Positions 43,418-52,552 of a stretch of 64,000 nt of DNA are shown piece by piece. The notes under the pieces were generated by a model. It was given only the letters and a program-made list of their open reading frames with translations, had not been told where the DNA came from and made no database searches. Every line of letters starts with the position of its first letter. Position 1 is the stretch's first letter. The position numbers were made by a program, and so were the translations under genes. Origin of the DNA: JAAZMI01 sp050948785 (GTDB lineage Bacteria; Bacillota; Dethiobacteria; DTU022; UBA8154); the NCBI GenBank assembly GCA_050948785.1, contig JBMNEM010000006.1:62001-126000 (forward strand). Reading direction: 5' to 3'.

Positions 43418-43825
43418 TCAGGAATTAATGCCAAGGATACCTCCCAACGTGCCAAAAGAAAAGCCGAGAAAAAGTTTGGTGAGCAGACCTAACCCAAGCT
43501 GGAGTTCTACCCGGAAAACAAAGCTTAAAATGAAAAGGGCCAAGACATAGCAAAGGCCCATCAGACCGCCCCGCAGCCAGCCTTTTTCCTCTGTCTGCTT
43601 CCCCACGTATACTGATCCCAGTAAAATACTGAGCAAAGTCCCGGCAAAAAGCAGGTAGGGAACGAAAGCTTCCGAAAGGGGGGAAAAATGAATCAGTAAA
43701 GCATTTAAGGCCAGAAGAAGAAAGGAAAGCCCAAGGGCAACCAGTAACCCCCGAAAAATCAAAGACGGCGTGGAAAAAGAAGACAATGCCCCACCCGGCG
43801 TTGAAGGACGCCCCTTGGTATGCAT
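43418..43825 (-). CDS. TIGR04086-like small membrane protein
   Basis: About 135 residues with four hydrophobic segments (FRGLLVALGLSFLLLALNALL, LLFAGTLLSILLG, LMGLCYVLALFIL, LLTKLFLGFSFGTLGGILG). Its place downstream of yajC matches a conserved clostridial membrane family of unknown function. ATG at 43825 has GGAGG 8 nt upstream. Confidence 0.72.
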   Translation of the reverse strand: MHTKGRPSTPGGALSSFSTPSLIFRGLLVALGLSFLLLALNALLIHFSPLSEAFVPYLLFAGTLLSILLGSVYVGKQTEEKGWLRGGLMGLCYVLALFILSFVFRVELQLGLGLLTKLFLGFSFGTLGGILGINS

Positions 43826-43956
43826 ATTGACCACCTCCGTTGCGGATTAGGAGTCACTATTTGGACAATAACAACCCCTTTTACTGCTTATATATGTTTG
43901 CTCCGCTTTTAATATACACCTTTGGTGGTCATCTTTTCGTGATCCGGTTGAAAGGA

Positions 43957-44229
43957 TTATTCCTCTTCCCCTAAAATACGTTCGATCCCGCCGCGTGCCA
44001 TTTTAATGTTTACATTATCGGCAATGCGTAAGACCACAGTATCATCTTTTACTTCCCTGAGCATACCATAAATCCCACCGATAGAGACAACACGGTCTCC
44101 TTTTTTTAAGCTGGCCAGCATCTCCTTCCTCTTTTTTTGCTGTGCTTGCTGCGGCCTGATTAACATAAAATAAAAAATTACAAAGAGTAAAATGAGCGGT
44201 AAAAAACTGGCAATAGCCCCGATCTCCAC
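43957..44229 (-). CDS. yajC: Preprotein translocase subunit YajC
   Basis: One N-terminal membrane helix (FLPLILLFVIFYFMLIRPQ) followed by QQKKRKEMLASLKKGDRVVSIGGIYG, the YajC signature. 90 residues. It associates with SecDF. GTG start with GGAG upstream. tgt lies 30 nt upstream, the usual queA-tgt-yajC order. Confidence 0.95.
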   Translation of the reverse strand: MEIGAIASFLPLILLFVIFYFMLIRPQQAQQKKRKEMLASLKKGDRVVSIGGIYGMLREVKDDTVVLRIADNVNIKMARGGIERILGEEE

Positions 44230-44259
44230 TTTTTTCTCACTCCTTTTCAGGATTTATTG

Positions 44260-45378
44260 TCAGAATTTATGAGCCGGGTGAAAACCGGCCCAGAATTCCT
44301 CATAGAATTGTGCCAACCTTTTTTCAAGGATAGCGTGCCGAATTTTGGCCATAAAATTCCTTAAGAAATAAAGATTATGATAGGTTGTCAGGCGTAAACC
44401 CAAAATTTCGTTTGCTTTCAGCAGATGCCTGATATAAGCCCTGCTGTAATGGCGACAGGCATAGCATGAACATCCCGGTTCAATGGGGCGCATGTCCCGT
44501 GCAAAGCGTGCATTGCGCAACGTCAAATACCCCCCGGCAACCATGACCCTGCCGTTACGCGCAATGCGCGTCGGCAAAACACAATCAAAAAGATCCACAC
44601 CTCTCATAACACCCTCCAGCAGAGCATCTGCGGAGCCCACTCCCATCAGGTAGCGGGGTTTATCCTCGGGAAGGAGGGGAAGCGTTCGATCCAGGATATG
44701 ATACATCACTTCCTTGGGTTCGCCGACGCTCAACCCGCCCAGAGCATAACCCGGAAAATCCATGGCCACAAGTTCCCGGGAACATTTTTCCCTTAAATGA
44801 TCAAAGGTACCGCCCTGTACAATAGCAAAAAGTGCCTGTTTACTTGTATTTTGATGATATTCTTTACTCCGCCCCGCCCAGCGGATCGTTCTTTCCATCG
44901 CTACCAAGGTTTCTTCGCCGGTCGCAGGGTAGCCAACAACATGATCCAGGGGCATCATTATATCTGCACCCAGGATATTTTGCACCTCAATCGCCTTTTC
45001 CGGGGAAAAAAAATGAGTTGAACCATCAAGGTGGGAGCGAAATGTTACCCCCTCCTCGGCAACTTCCCGCTTGGCACTCAGGCTGAAAACCTGGAAACCG
45101 CCACTGTCCGTTAAAATAGGGCGGGGCCAATGCATAAAGCGATGCAGCCCCCCTGCCTGCCGGACCACAGCAGTCCCCGGCCTGAGGTAGAGATGGTAGG
45201 CATTACTGAGCAAAATCTGCACCCCAATTTTCCTCAGTTCTTCCGGGGTCATAGCCTTTACAGTAGCCTGAGTACCCACAGGCATAAAGGACGGTGTCTC
45301 GATCACCCCCCTGGCTGTTTTTATTTCCCCGGCACGTGCCCTTTTATCTTTACTGACAACTTTAAAAGTAAGAGCCAT
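44260..45378 (-). CDS. tgt: tRNA-guanine transglycosylase
   Basis: Exchanges G34 for preQ1 in tRNAs with GUN anticodons. RAGEIKTARGVIETPSFMPV, DSGGFQVFSL (nucleophile Asp), VQGGTF, GGLSVGEPKE, and zinc-site cysteines in CSCYACRHYSRAYIRHL. ATG at 45378 with AAGGTGA 6 nt upstream. The 250 nt to queA (45379-45625) hold no gene; TATAAT (45492-45487, minus) may be part of a tgt promoter. Confidence 0.96.
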   Translation of the reverse strand: MALTFKVVSKDKRARAGEIKTARGVIETPSFMPVGTQATVKAMTPEELRKIGVQILLSNAYHLYLRPGTAVVRQAGGLHRFMHWPRPILTDSGGFQVFSLSAKREVAEEGVTFRSHLDGSTHFFSPEKAIEVQNILGADIMMPLDHVVGYPATGEETLVAMERTIRWAGRSKEYHQNTSKQALFAIVQGGTFDHLREKCSRELVAMDFPGYALGGLSVGEPKEVMYHILDRTLPLLPEDKPRYLMGVGSADALLEGVMRGVDLFDCVLPTRIARNGRVMVAGGYLTLRNARFARDMRPIEPGCSCYACRHYSRAYIRHLLKANEILGLRLTTYHNLYFLRNFMAKIRHAILEKRLAQFYEEFWAGFHPAHKF

Positions 45379-45625
45379 GGTATTCACCTTATCTGGCAGT
45401 CAGCCTGCCGCACCAGCTGGAACCACCTCCAGCCTGCACCTCACTAATGTTTTTATGCCACACTGACAATACTCTCCAACAACAACATTATACCTGAAAA
45501 ACAAGAAAAAAGAACTGGTCGCGCAATGCAGCGCTGTCTTTTAGTAGTATTCCTGCCTGCCCACGACTGGATCAGCAGCGATCCTGCCGGCAACAACACC
45601 GTAAAGATTAGCCTGTAAACCGAGA

Positions 45626-46705
45626 CTAGATTATGAGCATGGCATCCCCAAAACTATAAAAACGATAGCCCCGTTCCACCGCAGCCTGGTAGGCCCTGAG
45701 GGTATTTTCCTTTCCGGCAAATGCACATACCAGCATCAACAAGGTAGAGCGCGGCAAGTGAAAATTTGTAATCAGCGCATCGACAACTTTAAAATTATAA
45801 CCCGGGTAGATAAAAAGATCTGTTTCTCCGGAACCTTCCCGTACTTGACCTTTTACGCTGCTGCGTGTCTCCAACACCCGGCAGCTGGTTGTTCCCACGG
45901 CGACGATCTTTTTACCCTTTTCTTTAGTGTGGTTTATTTTCTGTGCCGTAGCAGGGGAAAGCTCGTAGCATTCACTGTGCATCAAGTGATGCTGAATATA
46001 TTTTTCTTTTACCGGGCGGAAAGTGCCTAGACCGATATGCAGGGTCAAAAAAGCCCACTCCACCCCCCTGGCTTGCAGTTTTTTAAATACAGCCGGGGTA
46101 AAATGAAGCCCTGCAGTAGGTGCGGCTGCCGAACCTTCCCGTGCAGCATAAATTGTCTGGTAACGTTCGGCATCATCCAGCTTTTTTTTGATATAAGGAG
46201 GCAGGGGGACTTGCCCCAGCCTGGGAAACAAGACCTCCAGCGGCTCTGTAGATCTAAAAAGCACGATCCTGCCTCCGGCAGCCGTTCTCTCCAGGACCTC
46301 CGCTTCCAGCAAACCACTGCCAAATTCCAGGATTTCTCCCGGGAGAGCCCTTTTACCCGGAGAACATAATACTTCCCATACCGCCTCCTGCAAGCGGCGG
46401 AGTAAAAGCAATTCAACTTTTCCCTTGCTTTCTTTCCTTTGGCCAAGGAGACGGGCAGGATACACCCTTGTATTATTTAAAACCAGCAGATCTCCCGCTT
46501 CCAGGTAATCAGAAAGCAGGAGAAATGTACTGTCTTCAATTTTTCCGCCATGACGCCTCAGGACCAACAGCCTGGAGCTATCCCTCGGTGTCAGCGGTTC
46601 CTGAGCAATCAATTCTGCCGGTAGATCGTAGGAAAATTCTTCTGTCTCCAGTTTACGATTTACCTCAAATCTCGTCCTTCCCACAGACAAGCTTAAATCC
46701 TCCAT
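45626..46705 (-). CDS. queA: S-adenosylmethionine:tRNA ribosyltransferase-isomerase QueA
   Basis: Builds epoxyqueuosine from preQ1-tRNA. FSYDLPAELIAQEPL, RDSSRLLVL, LLVLNNTRVYPARL, AAPTAGLHFT, LTLHIGLGTFRPVK and LITNFHLPRSTLLMLVCAF are all present. The frame opens at 46819 inside spoIID; I chose the ATG at 46705, giving about 359 residues, although the ribosome site is weak and an even shorter product is possible. Confidence 0.95.
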   Translation of the reverse strand: MEDLSLSVGRTRFEVNRKLETEEFSYDLPAELIAQEPLTPRDSSRLLVLRRHGGKIEDSTFLLLSDYLEAGDLLVLNNTRVYPARLLGQRKESKGKVELLLLRRLQEAVWEVLCSPGKRALPGEILEFGSGLLEAEVLERTAAGGRIVLFRSTEPLEVLFPRLGQVPLPPYIKKKLDDAERYQTIYAAREGSAAAPTAGLHFTPAVFKKLQARGVEWAFLTLHIGLGTFRPVKEKYIQHHLMHSECYELSPATAQKINHTKEKGKKIVAVGTTSCRVLETRSSVKGQVREGSGETDLFIYPGYNFKVVDALITNFHLPRSTLLMLVCAFAGKENTLRAYQAAVERGYRFYSFGDAMLII

Positions 46706-46730
46706 TTTTCCGGCACCGCCATCCACGGCC

Positions 46731-48149
46731 CTAACGGGCCACAACATCTGTTCCCGGATAGTAAAAAGAAAGTATTTCCCGATAACTTTGACCTGCCCGG
46801 GAACGATTATAAGCACCATACTGGCTCATGCCAACACCGTGGCCACGCCCCCGCCCTTCAAAAACCAAACTTGCATAGGGAATGTAGTCTTGCACTCCAT
46901 CCCCCAGGACAGAAAATCTGTTTCCAGAAAGCCTGCTTTTGATATTATGCCCATTAATCACCCATTTTCCTGCCAATTCCGGAAAGCTTTCTTTTTTTTG
47001 CAGGTCATTATCGACAGAAGCTACCCACAACTGCGCTTCCGGTTCGCTGCGCACTGTATAAAGCTGGCTTTCCAGGCCCAGCACGGTCCGGGCTTTTTCC
47101 TTTAAAAGTGAAACAGATCTTCCACTTTTCCCCTCCATGACGATTTCTTCCACCCTGCCGCTGGGAAAGGATGAAATGATCTTGACCTGTTTTACCTCAC
47201 CGGTGTGATAACCTTTTCCGGCCAGCAGGTCACCCAAAGATTTTAGCGGAATATCCACCGCCCACCGGGAGTAGCGAATAAAACCGGGCAATCCCAGGGG
47301 GTTGTCGGGATCATCATAAGGATCGGGAGTACTGGCCAGATAAGGCCGCGAGGCCAGCCAGACATTCTGGCCCAATTCAGTAAAACCGCCATTACTGGCA
47401 TGGTAAAAGGGTTCGACAATCTGACCCTCAAAGGTTAAGATCTCTCCGCAGGTTTCACTTATAGCCGTATCAGTATGACGTGACTCAACATCCTTTCCCT
47501 TGTAAACCTGGCAATGCTGTTGATCACAAAGATGATATTTGCTATGCCGGTGCGCACCCCGGTTGTAAAGTGCATAAGTCCTGGCCGCTACCGCCTGTGC
47601 TTTGAGGGCTTCCATGCCTCCATAGCTTCCCCAGGCGGGGGGCATCTCTCCGGGGAGTACACCGCGGAGGTAAGATTCCAGATCCAGTACATTTACGGCT
47701 ATTAAACCGCTGCCTTCCGGGATTATTTCCAGCGCCCCACGGTACTCTTGGCCATAAAGAGCGTTATGTAGACGGAGAAACTGGTTTTCAGAGGACGATG
47801 CAGAAGGCTGCAGAGACAAAGGCCCCTGCAAAAATTCGCGGTTGCCCTCACGAAGATCATACATTTCAATCCCGTCACCTGCATTTGTCAGCCTGTAGCG
47901 CCCGGCAGCCAAAGGCAAAGGCTCATCGCTGTCCATACTTACCAGACTGTACTCACTTTCAAACGAAAGCTCCAAATTGTTACCAATGAGACTGATCCCC
48001 ACTCTGAGATCTGCAAAGGAATCCGCAGACGTGGTGGAATGAGCCGGTATCGGGTAAAGTAAAAAAAACATCAATAGAAAAAGAACCGTGAAAACGGAGG
48101 AAACCCTCTTCCTCCTCCTGAACCTGCCACCATGCTTTGCTTTCGCCAT
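46731..48149 (-). CDS. SpoIID/LytB domain protein
   Basis: A lytic transglycosylase-like protein with an N-terminal signal/anchor helix (VFTVLFLLMFFLLYPIPAHS), GALEIIPEG, LESYLRGVLPGEMP, KAQAVAARTYAL, ASNGGFTE and C-terminal GRGHGVGMSQYGA. 470 residues, longer than SpoIID itself. It may act with SpoIIP (3988-5097) in engulfment or be a paralogue; position next to ruvB-queA is usual in Clostridia. Start chosen at the ATG at 48149. Confidence 0.92.
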   Translation of the reverse strand: MAKAKHGGRFRRRKRVSSVFTVLFLLMFFLLYPIPAHSTTSADSFADLRVGISLIGNNLELSFESEYSLVSMDSDEPLPLAAGRYRLTNAGDGIEMYDLREGNREFLQGPLSLQPSASSSENQFLRLHNALYGQEYRGALEIIPEGSGLIAVNVLDLESYLRGVLPGEMPPAWGSYGGMEALKAQAVAARTYALYNRGAHRHSKYHLCDQQHCQVYKGKDVESRHTDTAISETCGEILTFEGQIVEPFYHASNGGFTELGQNVWLASRPYLASTPDPYDDPDNPLGLPGFIRYSRWAVDIPLKSLGDLLAGKGYHTGEVKQVKIISSFPSGRVEEIVMEGKSGRSVSLLKEKARTVLGLESQLYTVRSEPEAQLWVASVDNDLQKKESFPELAGKWVINGHNIKSRLSGNRFSVLGDGVQDYIPYASLVFEGRGRGHGVGMSQYGAYNRSRAGQSYREILSFYYPGTDVVAR

Positions 48150-48197
48150 CATCAACACCCCAGCTTTTTTGGTTAAGCAATGATCCCCAAAATATTT

Positions 48198-48425
48198 TTA
48201 TCTTCTCCAAAGGTTAAAAATAAGCGTCATAATGATGCTGATCAGGAGCATCGTGGTGATCGGAATATATATGGTTAAATTTTCTTTTTTAATGAGAATA
48301 TCTCCGGGTAAACGCCCCAGCCCCACACGACCCAGAAAAAGAAAAACAAGGCCTGTCAAAAAAATAATTCCACCTAAAGCAAGCAGGACCTTGCCCAAAC
48401 CTTCGGGGGAAAACAATCCGCTCAC
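48198..48425 (-). CDS. DUF2905 family membrane protein
   Basis: 75 residues: hydrophobic helix (LLALGGIIFLTGLVFLFLG), the conserved GLGRLPGDILIKKENLTIYIP, and a second helix. Unknown function. Its ATG overlaps the queH stop by 4 nt. Confidence 0.9.
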   Translation of the reverse strand: MSGLFSPEGLGKVLLALGGIIFLTGLVFLFLGRVGLGRLPGDILIKKENLTIYIPITTMLLISIIMTLIFNLWRR

Positions 48426-48991
48426 CTCTTTTTTTGATTGGCAGATTTTTGGGATTTAAGGTAATAACGTTCTTTTTCACTGTAGATGCAACCACAGTAA
48501 CCCTGCCTGTAGAGATCTTTTTCCCTGGCCAGGCGCATGCTTTCCCGAAAACCCGGCCGGAGATCTTCATATACAAATTGCAAACCATACTTTTGGGCAA
48601 TCTTTTCCCCCACATCCCTCAGCAGTTCATGCTTCTGATAAGGGCTGATCAGCAACGTGGTTGAAATACTTTTCAAGCCCTTTTCACTGGCCTGCCGCGC
48701 TGTTTCCTCCAGGCGTATTTGATAACATAACGGACAGCGTTTTTCCACATCATGGGCCACTTCGGCTACCTGCCGCAGGTAATCCTCCAGCAGATAGCGT
48801 TCATCAATAAATATCGTCTTGCCTTCCTGCTGGGCCAGCAAACGAAGAGCTTCTTTTCGTTTGGAAAACTCCATATAAGGATGGATGTTGGGATTAAAAA
48901 AATACCCATAAATATTATAACCTTTTTCTTGAAGTGCCTGCCAGCTAAAAAGGCTGCAGGGAGCACAACAGATATGCAAAAGTAGATCCAT
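48422..48991 (-). CDS. queH: Epoxyqueuosine reductase QueH
   Basis: The non-B12 enzyme for the last step of queuosine synthesis. LLHICCAPCSLF with adjacent cysteines, GYFFNPNIHPYMEF, RCPLCYQIRLEETA and the final YRQGYCGCIYSE bind Fe-S and metal. ATG at 48991 after GGAGAAGGG; the frame opens at 49051. With tgt and queA nearby, the tRNA-insertion end of queuosine synthesis is complete here. Confidence 0.94.
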   Translation of the reverse strand: MDLLLHICCAPCSLFSWQALQEKGYNIYGYFFNPNIHPYMEFSKRKEALRLLAQQEGKTIFIDERYLLEDYLRQVAEVAHDVEKRCPLCYQIRLEETARQASEKGLKSISTTLLISPYQKHELLRDVGEKIAQKYGLQFVYEDLRPGFRESMRLAREKDLYRQGYCGCIYSEKERYYLKSQKSANQKKR

Positions 48992-49148
48992 TTTCTTTCC
49001 CTTCTCCACCACTGTCTTTTTTAAATTAACCATCACGACCCTGCAAGTCACAAAAGCGGGTGAAAATAACCTTCTTTAGAAACCGTTTTATGTTCCACCA
49101 AATCCTTAAACGGGGCTCCAGCTTCGCCAACCGTTTTTCATATTATAT

Positions 49149-50150
49149 TCATATTTCATATAAACCAATCTTCAGGTGCGCATAGGCTTTTTCCGTAACA
49201 ACTCTCCCGCGGGGAGTACGTTTTAAAAAACCGATTTTCATCAGGTAAGGTTCAAAAATCTCCTCAATCGTCCCCGCCTCTTCATGGATTGCTGCCGCAA
49301 TTGTCTCCAGGCCGACAGGCCCACCGTTAAATTTATGAATGATTGCTTCCAGGAGGAGATAGTCCATACGGTCCAGGCCGATCTTATCAACATCCAGGAC
49401 ACCTAAGGCCTCGGCAGCAACTTCCGCCGTGATGTCCCCCCCGGCCCTGACCTGGGAATAATCCCGGACCCTTTTGAGAAGCCTGTTGGCAATGCGGGGT
49501 GTCCCCCTGGAGGCCAAGGCAAGTGCTTCCGCCCCTTGGGGAGAGATCTCCACACCCAGCAAGCGGGCCGAACGGGCCAGAATTTTACAAAGAGCTTCCG
49601 CGGTGTAAAATTCCACCCTCTCCATGATCCCGAAACGATCCCGGAGAGGCGGAGAAAGCAAGCCGGCCCTTGTTGTCGCTCCAATCAGAGTAAAAGGGGA
49701 AAGATCCAATCTTAATGAGCGCGCACTCGGCCCCTTACCAATAATAATATCCAGAGCGTTATCTTCCATGGCCGGATAAAGTATCTCCTCCACACTGCGC
49801 GGCAGCCGGTGAATTTCATCGATAAAAAGAACATCACCCGGGGAAAGGTTGGTTAAAATAGCGGCCAGGTCGCCGGCTCTTTCTATCGCCGGCCCGGAGG
49901 TAATCCTGATATTAACCCCCATTTCCCTGGAAATAATTAGAGCCAGGGTGGTTTTCCCCAGCCCCGGCGGACCGTAAAGGAGGACATGATCCAACGATTC
50001 GCCCCTTTCCCGGGCAGCCGTAATATAAATCGTCAGTTTCTCTTTCAGATTCTCCTGGCCGATAAATTCCTGCAGCCTGGAAGGGCGCAGGTTGTTTTCA
50101 TAAGAAAAATCTTCACCTTTCAAGCAAGATGAAATGATCCTTTCTTCCAC
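49149..50150 (-). CDS. ruvB: Holliday junction DNA helicase RuvB
   Basis: AAA+ motor: RPSRLQEFIGQ, LLYGPPGLGKTTLA, FIDEIHRLPRSVEE, GATTRAGLLSPPLRDRFG, and the winged-helix end KIGFLKRTPRGRV. 333 residues. ruvA ends 15 nt before it. Confidence 0.97.
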   Translation of the reverse strand: MEERIISSCLKGEDFSYENNLRPSRLQEFIGQENLKEKLTIYITAARERGESLDHVLLYGPPGLGKTTLALIISREMGVNIRITSGPAIERAGDLAAILTNLSPGDVLFIDEIHRLPRSVEEILYPAMEDNALDIIIGKGPSARSLRLDLSPFTLIGATTRAGLLSPPLRDRFGIMERVEFYTAEALCKILARSARLLGVEISPQGAEALALASRGTPRIANRLLKRVRDYSQVRAGGDITAEVAAEALGVLDVDKIGLDRMDYLLLEAIIHKFNGGPVGLETIAAAIHEEAGTIEEIFEPYLMKIGFLKRTPRGRVVTEKAYAHLKIGLYEI

Positions 50151-50165
50151 CCCAATACCCTCCTG

Positions 50166-50759
50166 TTAGTGTTTAGCCAAAAAAAACAGGACTTTTTTAA
50201 AAAGTTCCTCTACGTTTAAATGCTCCTCTATACGGAGGTTTTTTTTCGCTCTATTGATCTCCTGGGATGAATAGCCCAAAGCCGTCAGGGCCTGCTGCAC
50301 ATCCTGCCAGTGATCAGTAATTATTCCTTCCGTACCGGAAACAGCCTCCAACTGCCACCCCGCCAGCTTTTCCTTTAATTCATAAATAAGCCGCCGAGCT
50401 GTTTTCGGGCCTATACCGGGAATAGAGGTCAAGGTAGACATATCTTCTTGTGCAATGGCGCTGGCCACTTCTGCCAGAGAAAGATGTCCTAGCAAGGCCA
50501 AGGCAATCTTTGGACCAATACCGGAAACATTGAGCAGCATTTTAAAAAAATTTCTTTCATCATTGCTGCGAAAACCATAGAGAATCAGCTTATCATCCCT
50601 GATCTGTAGAAAAGTATGTATGGTTACGGGGTTTCCCGGCGGAGGCATCTGAAAGTAAAAAGAGGCCGGGATATGTATATAAAAGCCGAGACCCATGGCC
50701 TCCACGATAACATGCTGCGGTGAGCATTCCTGAAGTGTTCCCTGCAAAAAACTAAGCAC
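50166..50759 (-). CDS. ruvA: Holliday junction DNA helicase subunit RuvA
   Basis: N-terminal OB fold (YIHIPASFYFQ, LILYGF), two helix-hairpin-helix motifs (LNVSGIGPKIALALLG, SIPGIGPKTARRLIYELK) and a C-terminal RuvB-binding domain (ALTALGYSSQEINRAKK). 197 residues, full length. Confidence 0.97.
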   Translation of the reverse strand: MLSFLQGTLQECSPQHVIVEAMGLGFYIHIPASFYFQMPPPGNPVTIHTFLQIRDDKLILYGFRSNDERNFFKMLLNVSGIGPKIALALLGHLSLAEVASAIAQEDMSTLTSIPGIGPKTARRLIYELKEKLAGWQLEAVSGTEGIITDHWQDVQQALTALGYSSQEINRAKKNLRIEEHLNVEELFKKVLFFLAKH

Positions 50760-50809
50760 TATTCTCCCCCATGCTGGGATTACCTAAGTATTTTACCCTT
50801 ATTTTTTAT

Positions 50810-51319
50810 TTACGATTTTTTCCCGGAAGGATTGGAGGTAAGCCGGTGCCACCGGTGGGATTGAAGGTGGCAAAGTGCTACAGCCAGCGCATCGGCAGCA
50901 TCATCCGGCTTGGGTATTTCCGTAAGCTTAAGGATATGGGCAACCATCTGCTGCACCTGTTTCTTCCCCGCCCTTCCATAACCCGCAACGGCTTGTTTGA
51001 CCTGTAAAGGAGTATATTCAAAAACGCGCTCACTTTCTTGGGCTGCCGCGGTAAAGATTGCTCCCCTTGCCTCCCCAACCTGTAAGGCTGTCCGTATATT
51101 TTTACAAAAAAACAGTTTTTCCATCGCCAGTTCATCAGGTGAGAACCTGGTAATCAGCAGCCTCATATTTCTAAAAATAATGTCCAGACGCCGGGCCTGT
51201 TCCATATCCGCCGGGGTACTAATATAACCATAATCTATTTTCCTGAAAGCCCCTTGGCTCTCTTCCACAAGGCCATAGCCCACAATTGCCAGCCCGGGGT
51301 CAATACCTAAAACCCTCAT
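50810..51319 (-). CDS. ruvC: Crossover junction endodeoxyribonuclease RuvC
   Basis: Resolves Holliday junctions. RVLGIDPGLAIVGYGLVE holds the first catalytic Asp, ELAMEKLFFCKN the second acidic residue, and KPDDAADALAVALCH the C-terminal Asp pair. ATG at 51319 with GAAGGAAG upstream. Ten additional C-terminal residues beyond the usual end are basic. Confidence 0.97.
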   Translation of the reverse strand: MRVLGIDPGLAIVGYGLVEESQGAFRKIDYGYISTPADMEQARRLDIIFRNMRLLITRFSPDELAMEKLFFCKNIRTALQVGEARGAIFTAAAQESERVFEYTPLQVKQAVAGYGRAGKKQVQQMVAHILKLTEIPKPDDAADALAVALCHLQSHRWHRLTSNPSGKKS

Positions 51320-51505
51320 GTGCACTTCCTTCATAGGCATAATTTCTAATAAACTGGATTTCTACTGAGGAAAGGTTCTACACTGCACCACTTTTTACCT
51401 CTTTTTTTAAAAACCCCTGAGGATGTTTTTCCATAAAAATGTTAAGCTGGGCTGGGTTTTATTTCCTTAATGGCCATTTCCAGCGTGTTAAAATCTTTTT
51501 GAAAA

Positions 51506-51537
51506 AAAGGTTATCTTTCTTCCAGAAAGCAACCTTT
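51506..51537 (-). terminator. Terminator of yebC
   Basis: Minus strand AAAGGTTgCTTTCT-GG-AAGAAAGatAACCTTT followed by TTTTC. Confidence 0.8.
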
Positions 51538-51569
51538 ACTCCTTTTAAGTAATTGTTTTAAGTGATTGT

Positions 51570-52322
51570 TTAAAGTGATTGCATAATTTCTTCCGGAATA
51601 TCAAAATTGGCATAGACATTCTGGACTTCATCATGTTCTTCCAGGGCTTCTAGAAGATCAAGCACTTTGGCCGCCCCTTCAGCTTCCTCAATACGGATTG
51701 TACTTGTCGGAACCATCGTAACTTCTGCCGTAGCCAAATCCAGATCCTGCTCTAAAAATTTATCCTTGATACTTTCAAAATTCTCAGGAGCAGTAATGAT
51801 TACATAACTGTTATCTTCATCTTTAAAGTCTTCAGCTCCTGCTTCCAGGGCCAGGAGCATAAGATCGTCCTCAGAAGGCAGGCCTTCTTTTTTGTCAATA
51901 CTCAGATAACCCTTACGGTTAAACATCCAGGCAACACAGCCGGACTCTCCCATATTTCCATCACGGCGGGAGAAAATATGCCGGATCTCTGCCGCCGTCC
52001 TGTTACGATTGTCGGTCATGATCTCCAACAAAACTGCTACCCCTCCGGGGCCATATCCTTCATAATATAATTGTTCCAGAGCCAGAGTCTCTCCTTCTCC
52101 GGAACCCTTTTGGATCGCACGGTTGATATTATCATTGGGCATATTTGCTTCCTTGGCTTTTTGTACAGCCAAGCGCAAGCGAAAGTTCGTATCCAGGTCG
52201 GGTCCGCCTTCTTTAGCCGCAACAATGATTTCCCTAGCCAGCTTGGTAAATATTTTACCTTTTTGGGCGTCGACCCGTGCCTTGCGACGCTTTATATTCT
52301 CCCATTTGGAATGACCTGCCAT
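51570..52322 (-). CDS. yebC: YebC/TACO1-family translation or transcription regulator
   Basis: MAGHSKWENIKRRKARVDAQK, the family's N-terminus, then ARNYGPGG-like YEGYGPGGVAV and DNRNRTAAEIRHIF. 250 residues, complete. Recent work links the family to ribosome stalling relief; earlier work to transcription. ATG at 52322 of four in-frame ATGs. Terminated before ruvC. 52323-52552 contains nothing recognisable. Confidence 0.96.
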   Translation of the reverse strand: MAGHSKWENIKRRKARVDAQKGKIFTKLAREIIVAAKEGGPDLDTNFRLRLAVQKAKEANMPNDNINRAIQKGSGEGETLALEQLYYEGYGPGGVAVLLEIMTDNRNRTAAEIRHIFSRRDGNMGESGCVAWMFNRKGYLSIDKKEGLPSEDDLMLLALEAGAEDFKDEDNSYVIITAPENFESIKDKFLEQDLDLATAEVTMVPTSTIRIEEAEGAAKVLDLLEALEEHDEVQNVYANFDIPEEIMQSL

Positions 52323-52552
52323 CATCATCACCCCTGCTGTACAATAGTTGACGCTTCTTTATAAACTGGTAATCATGTCACCGGTTTTCACAGGACCACC
52401 CTGCAGTACGCCTAAGAAATTACCCTTTAATTTTATTATTTATCACTTTGGCGTAATTTTTAAGTATTTGACCAAGAATAATCCAGCACACGCTTTTAAG
52501 GTTATGCCCTGCAGCCAAGTTATCTAAGTATTAATCCAAATCTAATGTCCGG